From positions 1 to 64,000 of the forward strand of contig JIBA01000012.1 in the NCBI GenBank assembly GCA_000620545.1: a stretch of 64,000 nt of DNA. Direction: 5' to 3'. This DNA comes from Intrasporangiaceae bacterium URHB0013. GTDB lineage: Bacteria; Actinomycetota; Actinomycetes; Actinomycetales; Dermatophilaceae. Positions 17,220 to 24,731 of this stretch are shown here, one piece after another; position 1 is the stretch's first letter; each line of letters begins with the position of its first letter. The notes under the pieces were generated by a model, which was not told the DNA's origin, made no database searches, and worked only from the letters and a program-made list of their open reading frames with translations. The translations under genes and the position numbers were made by a program.

Positions 17220-18189
17220 GTGAGACTTCTGGCTCGACGACGACGGCGAGCAGTACCACCTGTTCTTCATCTACGCGTCCCGCGCGCTGCGCGATCGCAC
17301 GCCGGCACTTCCGGGCGTCGATCGGGCATGCCGCATCCTCCGGCCTCGTCTTGCAGGAGCGCTTGGTCGATGCGCTCGGACGCGCCGGCCTTCGACGACC
17401 TCGCGACGTGGACCGGGTCGATCGTGCGTCACCCGGACGGACGGTCGTTCATGTTCTACACCGCTTCGACGCTGGTGCCCGAGGCGAGCGCGAACCTCCA
17501 GTCCATCGGGTATGCCGTGTCGACCGACCTCTTCGAGTGGCACAAGGCGCCGGGGCCGGCGCTGCAGGCGGACGGGCTCATGCACGAGAGGTATGCGCCG
17601 CCGCCGGAGGGCAACTGGCACGACGAGGCCTTCCGGGACCCATGGGTTCTTCGGGATCCGGGTGGGGACGGGGGCACATGATGTTCACGGCGCGGTCCGT
17701 GGCAGGGCCTGCTGGGGATCCATCGGACACGAGGACCGTGGGGTGGTCGGGCACGCCTGGTCTTCTGACCTGGAGAGCTGGGAACTGCGGCCGCCGCTGT
17801 CAGAGCCCGGGCAGGGGTTCGGGCAGCTCGAGGTGGTGCAGCCGTTCGTCGTCGACGGCCGGCAGGTGCTGCTCTTCAACTGCATGGTCGGGGACATGCC
17901 GGAGAAGGCCCGCGCGGGTGGCGTGACGGGCGGGGTGTGGATCGCGAAGGCGGAGGGGCCGCTCGGGCCCTACGACATCGCCGGCGCCCAGGTGATCGAC
18001 GACCCATCGCTCTACGTCGGAAAGTTCGTCACCGACCGGGCGACGGGGGAGGCGAAGTTCCTCGCGTTCGTGCACGACCGCGACGGCGCCTTCGTCGGAG
18101 AGATCACCGACCCGTATGCCGTCACCTGGGACGGCGACCGCCTCGCCCTCACGCCGACGCTGAGTTCGGCGGCCACAGCGCGCGACTGA
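17220..18189 (+). pseudogene. Decayed second copy of the GH43-like glycosidase
   Basis: This stretch aligns along its length with the intact gene at 14.9 kb. It begins TGAGACTTCTGGCTCGACGA where the intact gene has TGGGACTTCTGGCTCGTCGA, so the first conserved Trp is a stop codon and no start remains. Indels near 17300 and 17680 split the rest into frames. One frame still encodes DDLATWTGSIVRHPDGR through FRDPWVLRDPG, another RGVVGHAWSSDLESWELRP to the end with VGEITDPYAVTWDGDR. The 3' part is nearly as conserved as the intact copy, so decay is recent. Confidence 0.88.
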
Positions 18190-18221
18190 GCTTCGGCGTG
18201 CCGTCGCCTCCCGCGGTTCGA

Positions 18222-18259
18222 GGGCCGCAATGACTAGGCTTCCTGTGTCATTGCGGCCC
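18222..18259. terminator. Perfect 13-bp inverted repeat at the island's left edge
   Basis: GGGCCGCAATGAC (18222-18234) and its exact complement GTCATTGCGGCCC (18247-18259) flank a 12-nt loop. It follows the decayed glycosidase and precedes the first defence gene by 46 bp. It may be a terminator for the former; its position at the change from host-like to island sequence also makes it a candidate junction scar. No second copy was noticed at the right edge. Confidence 0.6.
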
Positions 18260-18305
18260 GACGGGCTTCCCACGGACATGCCCCCCACACCGCACGAGTC
18301 ACTTC

Positions 18306-20204
18306 GTGCTGCCAGGGGACCTGTTCGTGCACCTACTCCGGACCTCCGTTCGAGGCTTCTCCGCCTTGGAGGCACACCTGGCTGATCGCATCGCCGAGCA
18401 GATGAGCATCCAGACGGGCCGCCGTCCGGCTGCGAGTGAGTCGCGGTCGTGGGAGCGGAGTCTGCCGGCGCTCCAGGCGGACCTCGTGTCGGCCGGTCTC
18501 GACGACGTCGAGATGCTCATCGAGTACCAGCTGCCGCTGACGAGCAAGCGGGCGGATGTCGTGCTCGCGGGCAAGCACCCAAAGACCGGGCTACCCTCCT
18601 ATGTGGTGGTCGAGCTCAAGCAGTGGAGCTCAGCCGAGAGTTTCGAGGGCAGCGAGACGCTCGTGACCGTCGAGCAGTATGGCCGACGCGCGGTCACGCA
18701 CCCGGCATTGCAGGTCGCCGACTACTGCGACTATCTGTCGTCGTTCACCGTCATGCTGGCCGAGCAGCCGCACTCGCTCGCCGGTGTCGCCTACCTGCAC
18801 AACGCGACCGATCTGGGCGTCTCAGATCTCCTGACTTTGAAGCGGACGAAGCAGGGAGCGCTCTTCACCGGCCAGCGTCGTGGCGCCTTCGTCGAGTATC
18901 TGCGTTCGCTGCTCGCCCCCGGCGAGGGCGGAGCCGAGGCTGCGGATGCGCTGCTGCGGAGCAAGATCACGCCGAGCAAGCAGCTGCTGGCGGTGGCTGC
19001 TGAAGAGGTGCAGAACCGGGAGCAGTTCGTCCTGCTCGACGAGCAGCGGGATGCCTATGAGCACGTGATGCACGCGGTTGAGCGAGCCCGCCGGTCGCAC
19101 ACGAAGACAGCGGTGGTCGTGAGCGGCGGCCCTGGCAGCGGCAAGTCGGTCATCGCCCTGTCGCTGATAGGAGAGATGTCACGCCAGGGTCGTGCCGTCA
19201 TGCACGCGACCGGGTCGCGATCCTTCACCATGACGCTGCGCAAGGTCGCAGGCAAACGAGCACCGCGGGTGCAGAAGCTCTTCACCTACTTCAACTCGTT
19301 CATGACCGCAGAGCCGAACGACCTCGACTGCCTCATCCTCGACGAGGCGCACCGCATCCGGGAGACGTCCGTCAGCCGATACACCCGCAAGGAGTTCCGC
19401 ACTGCTGGGCGTCTGCAGATCCACGAGTTGCTCTCCGCGGCAAGGGTTCCGGTGTTCCTCCTCGACGAACACCAAGTGGTGCGGCCTGGCGAGATGGGAA
19501 CCGTCGAGGACATCGAGGCACACGCAGAGGCTCTCGGGCTGAAGGTCGAGCACATCAACCTCAACGACCAGTTCCGCTGCGGCGGGTCCGAGGTCTACGT
19601 CGACTGGGTGCTGCGACTATTGGGCCTCAAGCCGGGCGGCCCAATCGAGTGGAAGGGCGACGACGGCTTCAGCGTGTCAGTGGCTGACACGCCGGAGGAA
19701 CTCGAGCACATCCTCGCGACGCGCCAAGGCGACGGCTACTCGGCGCGCATGGCCGCCGGCTACTGCTGGCCGTGGAGCGATCCTCGCCCCGATGGGTCCC
19801 TGGTGAACGACGTCGAGATCGACGGCTGGTCGCAACCGTGGAACCTCCGCGGCGACAGGGCCGTCGGCGGCGCGCCTCCAGCCGCCCTGTGGGCGAATGA
19901 CCCTGCAGGCTTCGGCCAGGTCGGCTGCGTCTACACGGCTCAGGGCTTCGAGTACGACCACGCCGGCGTCATCATTGGTCCGGACTTCGTCTGGCGCGAC
20001 GATGGTTGGCGGGCGGTGCGCGAGGAGAATCGCGACCCCGACTTCCGCAACAGGGCGAAGGTGAGCGGCCAAGAGTTCGACCGCTTGGTACGCAACGTCT
20101 ACAAGGTGCTACTCACGCGAGGTATGCAGAGCGTCACCGTCTATTCCACAGATGCGCCAACTCGCGAGCTCTTGCGAAAACTAGTTGACTTGTCGGCTCG
20201 ATAG
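18306..20204 (+). CDS. DUF2075 helicase with N-terminal PD-(D/E)XK-type nuclease
   Basis: A 632-aa protein. The N-terminal third looks like a restriction-type nuclease: Asp84 in SKRADVVLAG and Glu103-x-Lys105 in YVVVELKQWS form the D...ExK triad. The DUF2075 superfamily 1-like helicase follows: Walker A SGGPGSGKS (Lys280), Walker B LILDEAHRI (Asp346), NDQFRCGGSEVY, and VYTAQGFEYDHAGV near the C-terminus. The family recurs in defence islands and is related to Schlafen-type helicases. It probably acts on invading nucleic acid, but the substrate is unknown. GTG 18306 has no clear ribosome site; no in-frame ATG lies nearby. A small gene follows 82 bp later and is probably co-transcribed. Confidence 0.82.
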   Translation: MLPGDLFVHLLRTSVRGFSALEAHLADRIAEQMSIQTGRRPAASESRSWERSLPALQADLVSAGLDDVEMLIEYQLPLTSKRADVVLAGKHPKTGLPSYVVVELKQWSSAESFEGSETLVTVEQYGRRAVTHPALQVADYCDYLSSFTVMLAEQPHSLAGVAYLHNATDLGVSDLLTLKRTKQGALFTGQRRGAFVEYLRSLLAPGEGGAEAADALLRSKITPSKQLLAVAAEEVQNREQFVLLDEQRDAYEHVMHAVERARRSHTKTAVVVSGGPGSGKSVIALSLIGEMSRQGRAVMHATGSRSFTMTLRKVAGKRAPRVQKLFTYFNSFMTAEPNDLDCLILDEAHRIRETSVSRYTRKEFRTAGRLQIHELLSAARVPVFLLDEHQVVRPGEMGTVEDIEAHAEALGLKVEHINLNDQFRCGGSEVYVDWVLRLLGLKPGGPIEWKGDDGFSVSVADTPEELEHILATRQGDGYSARMAAGYCWPWSDPRPDGSLVNDVEIDGWSQPWNLRGDRAVGGAPPAALWANDPAGFGQVGCVYTAQGFEYDHAGVIIGPDFVWRDDGWRAVREENRDPDFRNRAKVSGQEFDRLVRNVYKVLLTRGMQSVTVYSTDAPTRELLRKLVDLSAR

Positions 20205-20286
20205 GACCCACCGCAACCACGGCAATAGGACGCACCGCCTGTGGCGACCACCAGCTTCTGTCTCACGAAGCTGCGAAGCTCACAGC

Positions 20287-20532
20287 ATGCCTGACAAATC
20301 AGTTCTGGAGCGCTGGATGGTAGAAGCCCTGAAGGAGCATGGCGGCTTAGCGGATCTTCTCGATGTGTGCAAGACGGTCTGGCGCAGGCATGAGGGCGAC
20401 CTACGGTCGGCTGGCGATCTTTTCTACACCTGGCAGTACGACGTCCGGTGGGCTGGGACGAAGGTCCGGCAGCGAGGAGTCCTCGCCCCGGCTTCGCGTG
20501 AGAAGGCCAGAGAGCCGTGGCAGCTGACCTAG
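20287..20532 (+). CDS. Small winged-helix-like protein next to DUF2075 gene
   Basis: An 81-aa protein reading MPDKSVLERWMVEALKEHGG, then a helical segment LADLLDVCKTVWRRHEGDL and FYTWQYDVRWAGTKVRQRGV, ending PWQLT. The pattern (variable helix, VCKxVWxxHE, TWQYDVRWA, basic Arg, terminal PWxL) is that of small actinobacterial proteins beside restriction-like genes, predicted winged helix. I infer a DNA-binding partner or regulator of the upstream helicase-nuclease. ATG 20287 was chosen because the sequence before it lacks this conservation. Confidence 0.65.
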   Translation: MPDKSVLERWMVEALKEHGGLADLLDVCKTVWRRHEGDLRSAGDLFYTWQYDVRWAGTKVRQRGVLAPASREKAREPWQLT

Positions 20533-20733
20533 ATCCGCCGGTCACTCCCATAGGGATGCAGGGTGGCGCGACGGTCGTGCTTTGGCAAGGCGCGAAGAAG
20601 GCGGCCGTGCGTTCAGGCTGCGCGGGTGCCAGGGCGGAGCGGACGGTAGAGTTGGACACCCCGATCGCTGGACTAATCACTCTTTTTTAGCGCTCGGCCC
20701 GGGTGGACAGCCCCTGGATGCAACGGAAGTCGC

Positions 20734-22554
20734 CTAGATTTCCGCGAGCGTGCTCATGTCGTTGTCACCCGCCCAGAACGCGTGATCGGGCCACCGTGTG
20801 AGGGCCCACTCCACGATGTCCTCGGTTCTACTGGCGATGCTGTCTGGGTTCCACTGCGGGTAGGCGTCGTAGATATGTTTGGTCGTGGAAAAGACGGTCT
20901 CATTGCCGAGTTTGTCTCGTGCGCTCTCCCAGCTGCTCGAGCCTTTGGTGCTGTTTGCCTCGTTCGAGAGAGGGACAAGATTGCCCCAGGTGTGAAGAAG
21001 GCGTGCGTGCTCGTGCTCAGTGAAGATGGTTGCCCAGTCACCCTTGAGAGTCTGAGGCATGACGTGGTCCACAGTGATTGGCGGGAATGTCGACAGCACG
21101 TCTCCCGTGGTGTAGCGGCGCTCGTACTCCTCGATGAGGTAGTTGCATACCTTTCGGTGGTAAAGATCTCCTATTCGGATTGCGGCCTCGAATGTCCTGT
21201 CATCGGGGTAGAGCACGGTCTTGGAGACGATGCTGCTCCGGACCAGGCCGGGATCTCCTCCCGCGGTCTTCCAGAGCTTCTTGAACACGGCGTGAAGTCC
21301 TGTCGGCTCGATGCCGCAGACGGCTCGGCGGACGAGAAACGACTCGATGATGCCCAGGCATGCGGCGGCGTTCGTTGTGTCTACAGACCCCTCGGCGGTA
21401 CCGGTGAGGAGTTGCATAACGTAGGGGTACGTGGAGCTGGGCCTGTTCAGCGCAACAAGGCGCCGAACCTGCTCCTTGGCCGGCTCGTCAACGAACGACA
21501 GCCTCCCCGAGTGGATCGCGTTGTAGGAGTTGAGGTGTCGCCGTAGGACGCGAACCATCGCTTGGACCCTGGCCGAGGCGGGGTCACTCTCACTTTCGCT
21601 ATCGAGTCTCTGCGAGAGTGTCTTGAATGTTGTGGCCTGGGTTACTGTCTCGTCGAGTGTGAGGGTGAAAGGGAAGAAGTATTTGCTCTTGGCCGCGTCG
21701 TCCTCGAAGGCCTGCTCGAAAGGAAGCCAATCATTGCTGAAAGCCTCTTGAGCTTCGCGTGGATCGCGGTCCAAGTGCTTTAGCACGTCGTTCCGAATAA
21801 GATCCACGAGACCAAGCCGTTCGCCCTCTTTGTTCAGTCGGTCGAACACCTCATTCGGGTCGTGCTCGTCCCCCAGCCGGATCTCGACAAACTCCAGTTG
21901 CTCGAGAAGGACGGCGCGGAGGCTCTCGAGGGCTTCAGCTGCGTCCTTGGGAGGCAGAGGATGACTGGCGGAGCCATCCTGGACCTGGAGACGGGCCTGG
22001 ACCTGCTTTCGGATCTCGACGTAGCCCTGGCTCATCCGGCCGTCCTTGTCGCCCGCCGCAAGGGCTGGTGCGACGGTTACAGGTGAGTATCCGACCTTTT
22101 GCGCCACCGTGTAGAGGATGCTTTCGAACTGCCGAGTGTCGGTCAGAGTCGGTCGCAGGCGGGGCTGGCCCTTGGTCTGAGATTTGGTGCTAATTAGGTA
22201 GTCGCTGAAGGTATCGCGGGCCAGACTCCCGGCCGCTTCGCCGAGGTCTGCGGCAACCTCCGCGATTGCGACCAAGGCCAAGTACAGCGTTGTCAAGCGT
22301 TGTTGCCCATCAATGATCCAGTAGCGCCCGGCGCGACTCGATCGAGGAGCCGCCTCGATGTCCAGAACGAGCGCACCCAGGAAGCGCTTGTTGTACTCCC
22401 CGTCCACGACGGTCTGAATGTCGTCGAAGAGCTGCTTGATGTTCTGCTTGGTCCAGACGTAGCGACGCTGGAACAGCGGACAGGCGAGTTGGACTTCCTC
22501 GGAGAACCGGTCAAGCACGAGTACGGGATCGGCATCGAGGGTTTCGGTGGCCAC
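20734..22554 (-). CDS. DUF262/DUF1524 protein (GmrSD-like type IV restriction enzyme)
   Basis: A 606-aa protein with both halves of GmrSD in one chain. The N-terminal DUF262 (ParB-like NTPase/nuclease fold) has CPLFQRRYVWTKQNIKQLFD, FLGALVLDIE and the hallmark IDGQQRLTTLY. The C-terminal DUF1524 HNH-type nuclease has ITVDHVMPQTLKGDW (His with HxxP), HTWGNLVPLSNEANSTKGSS (Asn and Lys of the ββα-metal site). GmrSD cleaves glucosylated hydroxymethylcytosine DNA; whether this homologue needs modified DNA is unknown. GTG 22554 follows GGAAGGG by 8 nt and is preferred to ATG 22614, which lacks a ribosome site. Convergent with the preceding helicase pair. Confidence 0.85.
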   Translation of the reverse strand: MATETLDADPVLVLDRFSEEVQLACPLFQRRYVWTKQNIKQLFDDIQTVVDGEYNKRFLGALVLDIEAAPRSSRAGRYWIIDGQQRLTTLYLALVAIAEVAADLGEAAGSLARDTFSDYLISTKSQTKGQPRLRPTLTDTRQFESILYTVAQKVGYSPVTVAPALAAGDKDGRMSQGYVEIRKQVQARLQVQDGSASHPLPPKDAAEALESLRAVLLEQLEFVEIRLGDEHDPNEVFDRLNKEGERLGLVDLIRNDVLKHLDRDPREAQEAFSNDWLPFEQAFEDDAAKSKYFFPFTLTLDETVTQATTFKTLSQRLDSESESDPASARVQAMVRVLRRHLNSYNAIHSGRLSFVDEPAKEQVRRLVALNRPSSTYPYVMQLLTGTAEGSVDTTNAAACLGIIESFLVRRAVCGIEPTGLHAVFKKLWKTAGGDPGLVRSSIVSKTVLYPDDRTFEAAIRIGDLYHRKVCNYLIEEYERRYTTGDVLSTFPPITVDHVMPQTLKGDWATIFTEHEHARLLHTWGNLVPLSNEANSTKGSSSWESARDKLGNETVFSTTKHIYDAYPQWNPDSIASRTEDIVEWALTRWPDHAFWAGDNDMSTLAEI

Positions 22555-22708
22555 GCTGGGAGCCCTTCCGGTTCGAGTGGAGGTTGCTAGCAGAGTATGG
22601 GCGCGGGGTGGCATGGGGGGCGGGTAGGCGCGCCAGCGCCCGGACGCGGGGGCCCCATCGCGGGTCCGATCTTCTCGCGCTGGACGTCCGTCGTAGGCGT
22701 CGGCCCCA

Positions 22709-22862
22709 AGAGAACCCGCGTTGTCGTCGGGCATGCCTGGTCGGCAGACCTCGAGACCTGGGAGCTGCAGCAGCCCTTGTCGTCGCCCGGGCACGGCTTC
22801 GGACAGCCCGAGGTGATGCAGCCGTTCGTCATCCACGGACAGGCGACGCCGCTCCCCGTCCC
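22709..22862 (+). pseudogene. Fragment of a third GH43-like glycosidase copy
   Basis: About 150 bp encode RVVVGHAWSADLETWELQQP and onward to GFGQPEVMQPFVIHGQ, colinear with the mid-portion of the intact gene (VGHAWSADLEHWELRPPL, GFGQLEVPQPFVVDGRQ). Nothing of the rest is recognisable. It sits between two defence genes, 4.5 kb from the decayed copy, so the first defence module lies between two relics of the same gene family. Confidence 0.8.
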
Positions 22863-22920
22863 AAGGGACGCGTTGCATTCGCGGCTCTCTCGAGCGCCTT
22901 GTGGAGACCCCGGACTGGTG

Positions 22921-23157
22921 TCAGGTCCCGGGAAAAGTTGAGCGGATAATCGACATCAGCTCGGTTGCTCGCTCGCGATCGAGTTGGATTGATTGGCTGA
23001 CAGTCCCCTGATCCTTGCGCTCGTCCGAACCGTACGTATCCAGCTGCAAGACCTTGGCTCCTTGGCGCTCTGCGACCTTCCACCCACACGAGCAGGTGGT
23101 GTGAGGGCGTGCCGACGTTGCGGATTTGGACTCGAAAAGCTCGGTGATGTATGCCAT
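22921..23157 (-). CDS. Small conserved protein of the LQLDTYGSxxR family
   Basis: A 78-aa protein starting ATG 23157 (MAYITELFESKSATS). The core KVLQLDTYGSDERKDQGTVS, then QSIQLDRERATELMSIIRSTF, is a family of short actinobacterial proteins often found near restriction genes and sometimes misannotated as a formyltransferase. The two Cys (TCSCGW) might bind a metal. Function unknown. Its start codon overlaps the host-like word GTATGCC (on the plus strand), the only one noticed in the island. Divergent from the Trp-repeat gene. Confidence 0.7.
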   Translation of the reverse strand: MAYITELFESKSATSARPHTTCSCGWKVAERQGAKVLQLDTYGSDERKDQGTVSQSIQLDRERATELMSIIRSTFPGT

Positions 23158-23232
23158 GAACACGTTCTTACCAGCCGCGAGGCACGCACGTGTTCGGTGA
23201 CTCAACCCACGGCGCGACAAGAAAGACAAGCG

Positions 23233-24522
23233 ATGAACAACTCAATCCCCACGTCCGTAGCTGATACACCCCAGCGCATAGCCGGCCTGTATCAGCGCCT
23301 CACCGACGCATGGGTGCGGGCCGAGCGAGACTATGACACATGGTTCGCCGAAGACTTCGACGAGGGGGACGCTGACGACTGGCGGAGTGCGGGATTCACG
23401 GCCTCGGAGGCGGCCGCCTGGGTTGGAGCTGACGCCACGTACGGAGCGTCGTCCAACAGCGCTCGGATCACCATGGCTAGTGCTTGGGTCGTCGCCGGCT
23501 TCTCACCTGAGGCAGCAAGTGCGTGGGACGACCTTCTCGCTCATCACGATGCGGCGGAACGGCCGATACTCGCGCGCGAGTGGGCCTCTTCGGGCTTCTC
23601 GCTCGACACAGCAAGAGCCTGGATCGAGCGCGAAGATGTCACGACCGCAGTCATATTGGAGAACAACGGCTGGAAGCCGTGGCAGCGCGACATGCTGGAC
23701 GTCCTCCTCGGACTGCCGGGGACCGATGACCAGCAACGCCTCGAGCACATCGCTTGTGGCTTTGCGCCTGGCAACGTCCTGGACTATGTCAGGGCCGGCG
23801 TCGACATCCGCGAGTTCGGGTGGTGGGAACGCCTGAGAAGGCAAGGCGAGGACGTGGATAGCCTTCTTAGCGCAATGGAAGGCGAACGCGAGTGGTCGTA
23901 CGACATCGCCTTCCGCTTGGACTGGATTCTCGACTCAGCGGCAGGCTCCCCTACCGCCCCTCATCTACGGCGCCCCTCGATCCTCGGCAAACCGGACCCC
24001 TACGCGTTCCACCACGAGTACCACTACGCAGAACTGTCCGAATTGCCAGGCCCGAAGCTCATCGAGACCTGGCGGGAGAACGGCGGCGTCCCCGTGCGAT
24101 GGGGTATCGCTGAATGGTCGGACGGCGGGTGCCCCGAGGACTACGCGTACGAGCCGAGGTTCGACTGGACAGATGAGCAGGAACAGCGTGTACGCGAGGC
24201 ACTCGAAGCCAGCTACGGCGACGAGGAGACTTCGGTGGTGTTTGGCTGGCCTCCGGAGGGATCACTGTGGACCGAGGGCCACGCGTGGTCTAGCGAAGCA
24301 GAAGGCTGTGGTGAGCATGAGGAGTTTCGGGCTACGTGTGAGGCATGTCGACCAGCATCGGCACACGAGGTGGAAATGGCCGAATGGCACTGGTACGTCG
24401 ACGTGGACTTGATAACGCACCTTGAAGACGAGGAGCGTGACGAGCTCATGGACCACGTACATCTGCTGACGTCGAGCATCGATCCGCGCTGTGTGGAGTA
24501 CAGCGAAGTGGCGCTCAGATGA
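23233..24522 (+). CDS. Unknown protein with GF-x-EAxxW helical repeats
   Basis: A 429-aa soluble protein of unknown function. The N-terminal half contains a repeated unit about 35-45 residues long whose core is Gly-Phe-x-x-x-x-Ala-x-x-Trp: GFTASEAAAWVG, GFSPEAASAWDD, GFSLDTARAWIE, with weaker copies beyond (CGFAPGNVLDYVRAG). Each would form a short helix-turn-helix packed by Phe and Trp. The C-terminal half is acidic and rich in Trp, Glu and Asp, with HAWSSEAEGCGEHEEF and ATCEAC. No catalytic motif was recognised. ATG 23233 follows a purine-rich AAGACAAG. Flanked by restriction-type genes, so a sensor or partner role in defence is possible but unproven. Confidence 0.6.
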   Translation: MNNSIPTSVADTPQRIAGLYQRLTDAWVRAERDYDTWFAEDFDEGDADDWRSAGFTASEAAAWVGADATYGASSNSARITMASAWVVAGFSPEAASAWDDLLAHHDAAERPILAREWASSGFSLDTARAWIEREDVTTAVILENNGWKPWQRDMLDVLLGLPGTDDQQRLEHIACGFAPGNVLDYVRAGVDIREFGWWERLRRQGEDVDSLLSAMEGEREWSYDIAFRLDWILDSAAGSPTAPHLRRPSILGKPDPYAFHHEYHYAELSELPGPKLIETWRENGGVPVRWGIAEWSDGGCPEDYAYEPRFDWTDEQEQRVREALEASYGDEETSVVFGWPPEGSLWTEGHAWSSEAEGCGEHEEFRATCEACRPASAHEVEMAEWHWYVDVDLITHLEDEERDELMDHVHLLTSSIDPRCVEYSEVALR

Positions 24523-24731
24523 GTGGGCGGCGGATGCGCTCCACGGGAAGGCTTCGACCGCCGCCCGGTGAGGATGTCTGGGCGCGAGAAGCCACCGAAA
24601 CTGGACTCAGTGTCTTCAGTTGGATAGGCGTCAGCCTCGCTGGCCGACGACTCACGCCGCCTGGCCGCACCTCAAGAGCTCCCACCTCAGCATGTCTCTG
24701 AACTAGAAGCGGCTCGAGTGGGTTGCTGGGC

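Noticed and set aside
22555-22878. N-terminal extension of the GmrSD-like protein
   Set aside because: The extra residues are the antisense of the glycosidase fragment and not conserved.
24519-24701. 60-aa gene overlapping the stop codon of the Trp-repeat gene
   Set aside because: Arg/Pro-rich, no recognisable pattern; likely chance frame.
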